This document shows, piece by piece, positions 7,570 through 13,626 of a stretch of 34,387 nt of DNA. A program made the position numbers and the translations under genes. The stretch is from contig DATFPQ010000042.1 of the NCBI GenBank assembly GCA_035264765.1, positions 1 to 34,387 on the forward strand. Reading direction: 5' to 3'. The number at the start of each line of letters is the position of its first letter. Positions within the stretch are counted from its first letter, which is position 1. The DNA is from DATFPQ01 sp035264765. Its GTDB lineage: Bacteria; Actinomycetota; Actinomycetes; Actinomycetales; Angustibacteraceae. Below the pieces are notes generated by a model. The model was not told where the DNA came from. It saw only the letters and a list, made by a program, of their open reading frames with translations, and ran no database searches.

Positions 7570-9239
7570 CGAGCGCCGAGGCACCCGCAGACCTCGTCCT
7601 GCACGGCGGTCGGATCTTCGACGGCGAGCGCGTCCTGCCCGGCGCCACGGCCGCTGCCGTGCGGGACGGGCGCGTCGTCGCGGTCGGCACGGACGCCGAG
7701 GTGCGGGCGGCCGTGGGCCGCGCCCGGGAGAGCGTGGACCTGCGCGGCCGGCTGCTGCTCCCGGGATTGACGGACGCGCACGTCCACCCGGTGATGGCCG
7801 GGGTGGAGCGGCTGGGCTGCGACCTCAGCAGCGCCGCCACCGCGGAGGCGATCCTGGACCGGGTCCGTGCCTACGCGGCCGCGCACCAGGAGCAGGCCTG
7901 GGTGGTCGGCGGTGGCTGGCTCAAGGAGGCCTTCGAGGGTGGGCTGCCGACTGCCGCCGCCCTCGACGAGGTGGTCGGCGACCGGCCCGCGCTGCTGCGC
8001 GACAACAGTCACCACGCGGTCTGGGTCAGCTCGGCGGCACTTCGGCTGGCCGGCCTCGACGCCACCTCGCCTGACCCGCCAGACGGCTCGCTGTCGCGAC
8101 GACCCGACGGCAGCCCCGCGGGCACCCTGCACGAAGGGGCGATGGACCTCGTGATCCGGCGGCTGCCGCCGACGCCGGCGCAGGACCAGGTGGCCGGACT
8201 GCTCGAGGCGCAGCGGCACCTGCACTCCGTCGGAGTCACCGGCTGGCAGGACGCCATCGTGGGCAGCTACGCCGGCCACCCCGACCCCACCGGCGCCTAC
8301 CTCACCCTCGCCGGGCAGGGACGGTTGACCGCGCGGGTGGTGGGTGCCCTGTGGTGGCCCCGCGGCACGGCCGCCGGCGACCTCGACGCCGTCGTCGACG
8401 CCCTCGTCGCCACCCGCCGCCGGGTGCACGAGGCCGTGCCCGACGGCAGGTTCCGCACCACGAGCGTCAAGGTCATGCAGGACGGCGTCGTCGAGAGCCG
8501 CACCGCCGGGATGACGACTCCCTACCTGGACAGCTGTGGCTGCCGGGACGGCGGCACCGGGCTGTCCTACGTCGAGCCGCGCCTGCTGCGCCGGGTCGCC
8601 ACTGCCGTTGCGCGGCGGGGCTTCCAGCTGCACGTCCATGCCATCGGTGACCGTGCGGTCCGCGAGGCGCTGGACGCGATCGAGGCCGCGGCGGCCGACC
8701 CGGCGTCCGACGCGGACCTTCGCCACCACGTCGCCCATCTCCAGGTCGTCGACCCGCGGGACGTCCCGCGGTTCGCCGCCGGCAGTGTCACGGCGAACCT
8801 GCAGGCGCTGTGGGCCTGCCACGAGCCGGCCATGGACCAGCTCAACATCCCGCTCCTCGGGCCCGAGCGCACCAGCTGGCAGTACCCGTTCGCGGCCTTG
8901 GCCCGGGCCGGCGCGCCGCTCGCGATGGGCTCCGACTGGCCGGTCTCGTCCCCGGACCCGATGGCTGCGCTCGAGGTCGCGGTCACCCGCCGGGAGCCGG
9001 GGTCGGCGCTGCCGCCGCTGCTGCCGGAGCAGTCGCTGGACCTGCGGACCGCGCTCTCGGCGTACACGCGGGGTTCGGCTCGGGTCAACCACCTGGACGA
9101 CGGCGGCCGGGTGGCGGTGGGCGCGCTCGCCGACCTCGTGGTTCTCGACCGGGACGTGATGACCGTTCCCCCCGACGAGATCAGCGGCACCCGCGTCGAC
9201 CTCACCCTGGTAGACGGGAGACCGGTGTTCGAGCGCTGA
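7566..9239 (+). CDS. YtcJ-type metal-dependent amidohydrolase
   Basis: A 557-residue amidohydrolase-superfamily enzyme (TIM barrel, amidohydrolase_3/YtcJ branch), cytoplasmic with unknown substrate. It has the N-terminal beta-sandwich start DLVLHGGRIFDG, the first metal motif DAHVHP (residues 70-75), a candidate bridging lysine in TSVKVMQDGVVESRTAGM, the histidine motifs HVHAIGDRAV and HHVAHLQ, and the final aspartate in GSDWPVSSPDP. The C-terminus ADLVVLDRDVMTVPPDEI closes the sandwich. The start is GTG 7566, within the GTGA that ends the Ser-x-x repeat gene. Longer upstream readings translate the repeat region in the wrong frame. Family members hydrolyse exocyclic or cyclic amides, and nothing nearby indicates which. 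Confidence 0.9.
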   Translation: MTSAEAPADLVLHGGRIFDGERVLPGATAAAVRDGRVVAVGTDAEVRAAVGRARESVDLRGRLLLPGLTDAHVHPVMAGVERLGCDLSSAATAEAILDRVRAYAAAHQEQAWVVGGGWLKEAFEGGLPTAAALDEVVGDRPALLRDNSHHAVWVSSAALRLAGLDATSPDPPDGSLSRRPDGSPAGTLHEGAMDLVIRRLPPTPAQDQVAGLLEAQRHLHSVGVTGWQDAIVGSYAGHPDPTGAYLTLAGQGRLTARVVGALWWPRGTAAGDLDAVVDALVATRRRVHEAVPDGRFRTTSVKVMQDGVVESRTAGMTTPYLDSCGCRDGGTGLSYVEPRLLRRVATAVARRGFQLHVHAIGDRAVREALDAIEAAAADPASDADLRHHVAHLQVVDPRDVPRFAAGSVTANLQALWACHEPAMDQLNIPLLGPERTSWQYPFAALARAGAPLAMGSDWPVSSPDPMAALEVAVTRREPGSALPPLLPEQSLDLRTALSAYTRGSARVNHLDDGGRVAVGALADLVVLDRDVMTVPPDEISGTRVDLTLVDGRPVFER

Positions 9240-9331
9240 TCCGGCCGCCGACGTGTTGCGGCACAAAGCGGATGGGTCGAACCTGTCGGCGAACCGGGGC
9301 ACGACCCGGCCGAGCAGCACGGGAGGGCCCC

Positions 9332-10183
9332 ATGAGCGACAGGATGCCACCGGAGATCGCCGAGGCCGCCGTGGCCAGCGGCGTCAACAAGGTCGAGGTG
9401 GGGGCGGGCAAGCTGCTCGTGGGCTCGTTCCTGGCCGGTGCCTACATCGCGTTCGGCGGTCTGGTCGCCATTGCGGTGTCGTCCGGGCTGAACCCCCAGC
9501 AGTGGGGCACGCTGCCCACGCTGTTCACCGGGACGGCGTTCACCCTCGGCCTGGTGCTCGTCGTCATCGCCGGGTCACACTTGCTGACCGGCAACATGAT
9601 GCTCGTGCCGATCGGCGCGATGGCCGGCCGGATCAGCGCCAAGGACGTCGCCAAGAACCTGACCATCGTCACCATCGGCAACCTGGCCGGCTCCCTGTTC
9701 GTCGCCTACTTCCTCGCGGTCCAGAGCGGTGTCATCGGCGGCCCGAGCGCCCCGCCGACCACGGGGGCGGGAATGATGCACCAGCGGCTGGTCGCCATCG
9801 CCGAGGCAAAGGGCGTGACCGAGACCGGCTGGCAGATCTTCCTGCGGGCGGTCGGCTGCAACTGGCTGGTGTGCCTCGCGGTGTGGATGTCGCTGGGGGC
9901 GAAGACCATCTCGGGGAAGATCCTCGCGATCTTCTTCCCGATCATGGCCTTCGTCGCCATGGGGTTCGACCACGTCGTCGCCAACATGTTCTTCCTGCCC
10001 GCCGCGATCTTCGCCGGCGCGCCGGACCTCACCTGGGCCGACACCCTGCGCAACTGGGTCTTCGCGTTCTTCGGCAACTTCGTCGGCGCCGTGGTCTTCG
10101 TGTCGACGTCGTACTGGTACATGTACCTGCGGGACGCCGACACCATCGACACGCCGACCCGTCCCTCACCCGCCGCGCGGTGA
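9332..10183 (+). CDS. Formate/nitrite transporter (FNT) family channel
   Basis: A 283-residue inner-membrane pentameric channel of the FocA/NirC family, carrying formate, nitrite or related small anions. About six membrane segments are visible. Family motifs are KLLVGSFLAGAYIAFGG in helix 1, SHLLTGNMMLVPIGAM around residues 85-100, CNWLVCLAVWMSLGAKTISGKI and GFDHVVANMFFLPAAIF, where the histidine is the central channel residue. ATG 9332 is preceded by GGGAGGG. It lies 92 bases after the amidohydrolase, with no terminator seen, so partial read-through is possible. No nitrite reductase, pyruvate-formate lyase or sulfite gene lies nearby, so the substrate cannot be assigned. Confidence 0.92.
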   Translation: MSDRMPPEIAEAAVASGVNKVEVGAGKLLVGSFLAGAYIAFGGLVAIAVSSGLNPQQWGTLPTLFTGTAFTLGLVLVVIAGSHLLTGNMMLVPIGAMAGRISAKDVAKNLTIVTIGNLAGSLFVAYFLAVQSGVIGGPSAPPTTGAGMMHQRLVAIAEAKGVTETGWQIFLRAVGCNWLVCLAVWMSLGAKTISGKILAIFFPIMAFVAMGFDHVVANMFFLPAAIFAGAPDLTWADTLRNWVFAFFGNFVGAVVFVSTSYWYMYLRDADTIDTPTRPSPAAR

Positions 10184-10238
10184 GCGGGGAAAGGCTGAGC
10201 GGGAAAGGCTGAGCGGCTAAGGGCTGAGCGGGTAGGGG
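10180..10238 (+). repeat. Short tandem repeat of 14-15 bases between convergent genes
   Basis: Four imperfect units begin with (C/G)TGAGCGG at 10180, 10195, 10209 and 10224, each followed by a purine-rich GAAAGG/TAAGGG/TAGGGG tail. The first unit overlaps the end of the FNT gene. The last lies just before the stop of the minus-strand hydrolase gene. It looks like replication slippage in a terminator region. Confidence 0.6.
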
Positions 10239-10248
10239 ATGGCTCAGC
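10223..10248. terminator. Candidate bidirectional terminator hairpin
   Basis: GCTGAGC (10223-10229) pairs with GCTCAGC (10242-10248) across a 12-base loop, between the convergent FNT and hydrolase genes. The left arm belongs to the tandem repeat, so copies at 10194 and 10208 offer alternative pairings with the same right arm. Confidence 0.4.
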
Positions 10249-11056
10249 GGCCGACCCGCGCGAGGACGGCCTCCGCGACGTCCTCCGGCCGGGTCTCCGG
10301 CAGCCAGTGCCCGGCGGGCAGCTCGACGAACCGGTACGGCCCCTGCACGTGGGCGGCCGTGCGCTCGGCGGCGGCGCGGCCCAGCGCGGGGTCGTCGCGT
10401 CCCCAAACGTAGGTCGCCGGTACGCGCACCGGGCCTACCGACGGGCGAGCCGAGAAGGGCAGCCCGCGGTACCAGTTCAGCGATCCGGTGAGGGCCCCCG
10501 GCTCGGCCATCGTGCGGCAGTAGGACTCGACGTACGGCTCCGGTAGGTGCGAGTCGAGGAGGAACCGCCGGAGCACCTTGCCCACGAGCAGCTCCGGTAC
10601 CACCGGCACCTGGAACAGCCCCATGTACCAGGAGCGCAGCGCCTGCCCTCCCGACACCAGCGAGGCCGCCATCGCCGCGGGGTGTGGCGTCGAGAGCACG
10701 GTCAGCGACAGGGCCCGCTCGGGGTGCCAGGCGCCCAGCGCCCAGGCCTGGGCTCCGCCCCAGTCGTGCCCGACGACGTGGGCCTGCGGCAGTCCCGCAG
10801 CGTCGAGGAGTGCCAGCACGTCGGCCACCGTCTCCTCGGTGCGGTACGCCCTGCGCTCCCGCGGCCGCGCTCCGGACGTGTAGCCACGCTGGGTCGGCAC
10901 CAGGGTGCGCAGCCCGCTGGCGTGCAGCAGCGGAACCACGGCGTCGAAGGCGGACTGGTTCTGCGGCCAGCCGTGCAGCAGGACGACGGCCTCGCCGTCC
11001 TGCGGCCCACCGTCACGGACCTCGAAGGTCAGCCCGGCACGGGAAAAGCGGTCCAT
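10244..11056 (-). CDS. Alpha/beta hydrolase, epoxide-hydrolase-like
   Basis: A 270-residue cytoplasmic alpha/beta hydrolase with epoxide-hydrolase hallmarks. HGWPQ near residue 28 forms the oxyanion-hole loop. GHDWGG (96-101) has an aspartate nucleophile (D98) rather than the serine of esterases. The lid carries ESYCRTM and LNWYRGLPF, whose tyrosines could polarise an epoxide. WGRDDPAL holds the acid and AGHWLPET the catalytic histidine. ATG 11056 follows AGGAGAGG at nine bases. It lies 75 bases downstream of an OhrR-like regulator on the same strand, so it is probably the regulated target. A haloalkane dehalogenase is an alternative, but HGWP and the lid tyrosines favour epoxide hydrolase. 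Confidence 0.85.
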   Translation of the reverse strand: MDRFSRAGLTFEVRDGGPQDGEAVVLLHGWPQNQSAFDAVVPLLHASGLRTLVPTQRGYTSGARPRERRAYRTEETVADVLALLDAAGLPQAHVVGHDWGGAQAWALGAWHPERALSLTVLSTPHPAAMAASLVSGGQALRSWYMGLFQVPVVPELLVGKVLRRFLLDSHLPEPYVESYCRTMAEPGALTGSLNWYRGLPFSARPSVGPVRVPATYVWGRDDPALGRAAAERTAAHVQGPYRFVELPAGHWLPETRPEDVAEAVLARVGR

Positions 11057-11131
11057 GATCGCGAGCCTCTCCTGGGGCGCTGAGGCGGCCCATGCTGGCA
11101 GGCGGCCGGGTACGGCGTCACCCCCGCGACA

Positions 11132-11602
11132 TCACCGTCGCGGGGCCTCCCGGCTGGGCGCAGCCGCGGCCTCGATGAGCTCCAGCAGGGCCACGTGCAG
11201 CCGCTCCAGCTGCTCCACGCTCATCCCCAGCCGGTCGATGACGTCGTCCGGCACCCTGCGGGCGCGCTCCCGCAGCGCCACCCCCTTCTCGGTGAGCGCC
11301 ACGATCACCGTCCGCTCGTCCTCGCGTCCCCGGCTGCGCTCCAGGAGGCCGGCCTTCTCCAGCCGCTGGACCAGCGGGGACAGGGTCCCGGAGTCCAGGG
11401 CCAGCTGGCGGCCCAGGTTCCGCATCGACATCGGGCCGTGCTGCCACAGGGCGATCATCAGCAGGTACTGCGGGTGGGTCAGCCCCAGGGGCTCCAGGAC
11501 CGCCCGGTAGACGGACACGACCCGCCGGTCGGCGACGGTCAGCGCGAAGCAGACCTGCTGCTCGAGGGTCAGCCGGTCCTGACCGCGGGGTTGCGACGAC
11601 AC
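11132..11602 (-). CDS. MarR family regulator, OhrR-like
   Basis: A 156-residue winged-helix repressor of the MarR family. The N-terminal LTLEQQVCFALTVADRRV and GLTHPQYLLMIALW match the OhrR subgroup, in which the cysteine (here C18) senses organic peroxides. Y32 sits at the spacing of one of the two tyrosines that contact it in Bacillus OhrR, and the other is histidine. The recognition helix is LDSGTLSPLVQRLEKAGLLER, with the wing RGREDERTVIVALTEKG. GTG 11602 is preferred because GAGAGGGG lies six bases upstream. The ORF runs to 11701 but passes through the AT-rich promoter. No ohr gene is adjacent; the downstream partner is the epoxide-hydrolase-like gene. Confidence 0.85.
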   Translation of the reverse strand: MSSQPRGQDRLTLEQQVCFALTVADRRVVSVYRAVLEPLGLTHPQYLLMIALWQHGPMSMRNLGRQLALDSGTLSPLVQRLEKAGLLERSRGREDERTVIVALTEKGVALRERARRVPDDVIDRLGMSVEQLERLHVALLELIEAAAAPSREAPRR

Positions 11603-11631
11603 GCCCGGCCCCTCTCGATCGACATTGACAA

Positions 11632-11678
11632 CCTCGAAGCGGCCAACTGTAATCAATTGCGTACAACGTAACTGCGGC
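11632..11678 (-). promoter_or_regulatory. Candidate promoter/operator for the MarR regulator
   Basis: This stretch is markedly AT-richer than the surroundings. It holds the self-complementary CAATTG, TTGCGTACAA (TTG/CAA arms) and, on the minus strand, TACAGT as a possible -10. Such sites often bind the MarR protein encoded just downstream. The exact promoter elements are not certain. Confidence 0.3.
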
Positions 11679-11825
11679 AGGCATCTCGACGCCCGACGCA
11701 CTTGGCCTCAGCAGCGAGCGCCGGTAGGCGTCCTGCTGTGCCTGTGCGAAACGTGGTGGCCGGGTATGCCCTCGCGACGGTGAGGCTGCCGTCGCAGTCA
11801 CTGTTTCCGACCGCGGAAGAGCAGG

Positions 11826-13244
11826 ATGACCCCGTCCAACAGCTACACCGCCAGTTGCTGGCGTGATGACGACGCGTGGGTGGTCCACGTCGTCGAGCTT
11901 GACGAGACGGCGCGGACGGCCCGGCTGTCGCAGGTGGAGGCGGTGGCGCACGACCTGGTGGCGCGCTTCGGCGGTCCCAAGGCGACGTCGGCCCGAGTGG
12001 TCATCGACCTGCAGGTCCATGACGATCTGATGAACCTTTTGAACGCCGCGGCGGCGGCGCGCCAGGACCGGGACCGCGTGTCGGTGGAGGCGGTCACCCT
12101 GCGTCGTGGAGTCGCGCGGCGCCTCGTCGCCGAAGGCTTCGCGATCAAGGAAGTGGCGGCCTTGCTCGGGCTGTCCGTCGTCCGCGCCCAGCAGCTGGTC
12201 GGTGACGGGTCGCACCCGCCCCAGCGCTCGATGGCGCGTTCGGCCGTTCCTGCCTCGTCCCAGGCGGCCTCGTCCCAGGCGACGCCCGTCCTGGCCAGCG
12301 CCCCACCGCGGCAGAAGCCGCACGGCTCCTACCAGCACGAGGCCTTTCTCTACCGCGGGGACGACGACTTCCTGTCCGGGACCGTGCCGTTCGTGCTGGA
12401 CGCGGTGTCACTGGACCAGCCCGTGATGGTCGCCGTGACGATGCCGCGCCTGGTGCAGCTGCAGGCGGCCGTGGGCTCGGACGCACCGGGGGTGAAGTAC
12501 GTCGACATGGCCGAGCTGGGTGCCAACCCGGCGCGCATCATCCCGGCCTGGCGCGCCTTCGTCGACGAGCACACCGCCGAGGGACGTCCGGTCCGCGGCA
12601 TCGGAGAACCGGTCTGGGCCGGCCGACGCGCCACCGAGATCGTCGAGTGCCAGCTGCACGAGGCACTGCTCAACCTCGCGGTCGAGCCGGACACCCCGCT
12701 GTGGCTGCTGTGCCCGTACGACGCCGAGTCACTCCCCGGCCCGGTGCTGGATGAGGCCTGCCGAAGCCACCCGTCGCTGCGCGAGGGGGAGCACTACCGC
12801 GGCAGCACCAGCTACGGAGGCGTCCACCACGTCGACCGGCTCTTCGGCGGCCGGTTCCCCGATCCGCCCGGGGGGACGCCGGCCACCAGCTTCAACCGCG
12901 ACGACCTCGCCGACGTCCGGCGCCGGGTGAGCCGGTTCGGCGCCGAGTCGGGGCTGAACCCGGACCGGACGACCGACCTGGTGCTGGCCGCCGCCGAGGT
13001 GGCCACCAACAGCGTCCGGCACGGCGGCGGCCGCGGGGTGCTGCGGATGTGGCGGCAGGGGGACGCCGTGGTCTGCGAGTTCACCGACCGCGGGCACATC
13101 ACGGACCCCCTCGCCGGACGCCGGGTGCCGCCGCTGTCCACGGAGGGCGGCCGTGGCCTGTGGCTCGCCAACCAGCTGTGCGACCTGGTGCAGATCCGCT
13201 CGGCGGCGTCCGGCACCGCGGTCCGCCTGGTCAGCTGGCTCTAG
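11826..13244 (+). CDS. HicB-like/HTH - MEDS - RsbW-like ATPase fusion (putative anti-sigma regulator)
   Basis: A 472-residue cytoplasmic protein with three modules. Residues about 6-127 look like an actinobacterial HicB-type antitoxin: a YTASCWRDDDAWVVHVVELD strand pattern, then a helix-turn-helix in GFAIKEVAALLGLSVVRAQQLVG. An Ala/Ser/Pro linker (about 135-165) follows. Residues about 168-345 match MEDS sensory domains (HEAFLYRGDDDFLSG, PARIIPAWRAFVDEH, GIGEPVWAGR, LWLLCPYD). Residues about 355-472 form an RsbW-like ATPase: N-box AAAEVATNSVRHGG (E391, N395), FTDRG (D421) and GGRGLWLAN. MEDS plus ATPase is the known RsbA-type anti-sigma layout; the antitoxin-like front module is unusual. ATG 11826 has GGAAG six bases upstream, and the frame is unbroken throughout. 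DNA or toxin binding by the front module is inference. Confidence 0.82.
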   Translation: MTPSNSYTASCWRDDDAWVVHVVELDETARTARLSQVEAVAHDLVARFGGPKATSARVVIDLQVHDDLMNLLNAAAAARQDRDRVSVEAVTLRRGVARRLVAEGFAIKEVAALLGLSVVRAQQLVGDGSHPPQRSMARSAVPASSQAASSQATPVLASAPPRQKPHGSYQHEAFLYRGDDDFLSGTVPFVLDAVSLDQPVMVAVTMPRLVQLQAAVGSDAPGVKYVDMAELGANPARIIPAWRAFVDEHTAEGRPVRGIGEPVWAGRRATEIVECQLHEALLNLAVEPDTPLWLLCPYDAESLPGPVLDEACRSHPSLREGEHYRGSTSYGGVHHVDRLFGGRFPDPPGGTPATSFNRDDLADVRRRVSRFGAESGLNPDRTTDLVLAAAEVATNSVRHGGGRGVLRMWRQGDAVVCEFTDRGHITDPLAGRRVPPLSTEGGRGLWLANQLCDLVQIRSAASGTAVRLVSWL

Positions 13245-13252
13245 AGCCGGGG

Positions 13253-13549
13253 CTAGTCGTCGTCGGAGGAGCGGAGGCGCCGACGCGCCTGCAGCAGGTC
13301 CAGCTCGGGCCGGGCCGCCACCAGGTCCTCCACGGCGTCCAGCACCCGGGTCACCTGGCCGTGGTCGGCCGCGACGACGGCCACGCCGACGCCGGCCCGC
13401 CGGTGCAGGTCGAGCGCGTCGACCTCCGCCGCAGCGACCTCGAAGCGGCGGCGCAGCTCGGAGACGAGCGGCCGGACCACGGAGCGCTTGGCCTTCAGCG
13501 AGTGCACGTCCCCAAGCAGCAGGTCGAGCTCAAGCCAGCCGATCCACAT
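13253..13549 (-). CDS. DUF503 (YlxP-like) protein
   Basis: A 98-residue DUF503/YlxP protein. It begins MWIGWLELDLLLGDVHSLKAKRSVVRPLV, the family signature, and continues with FEVAAAEVDALDLHRRAGVGVAVVA and a charged tail. In many bacteria this gene lies in the nusA-infB-rbfA cluster, and its role is unknown. Here it is isolated, converging on the MEDS gene (eight bases apart) and divergent from the SpoIIE gene. Length is typical. The ATG at 13549 gives the normal N-terminus. Confidence 0.85.
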   Translation of the reverse strand: MWIGWLELDLLLGDVHSLKAKRSVVRPLVSELRRRFEVAAAEVDALDLHRRAGVGVAVVAADHGQVTRVLDAVEDLVAARPELDLLQARRRLRSSDDD

Positions 13550-13626
13550 GCCGACACTCTGCCACTGTGGCGACCTGTGACTGTGCGCGTCCGCACACGG
13601 GCCTCACGTGCGGGAGACTGCCGCGG

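Noticed and set aside
7167..9350. 727-codon minus-strand frame opposite the amidohydrolase, including an Asp/Thr/Pro repeat opposite the Ser-x-x gene
   Set aside because: It is antisense to a clear amidohydrolase and has no recognisable domain. The DPTDPI-type repeat is the unavoidable complement of the serine-triplet DNA. The plus strand has the coupled GTGA junction.
11762..11767. GGGTAT resembling a sigma-B-type -10 upstream of the MEDS fusion gene
   Set aside because: No GTTT-like -35 lies at the expected 14-16 base spacing, so the hexamer alone is weak evidence.
13153..13626. Upstream extension of the SpoIIE gene
   Set aside because: The frame crosses the end of the MEDS gene and the whole DUF503 gene and gives Arg/Pro/Ala-rich sequence without domains.
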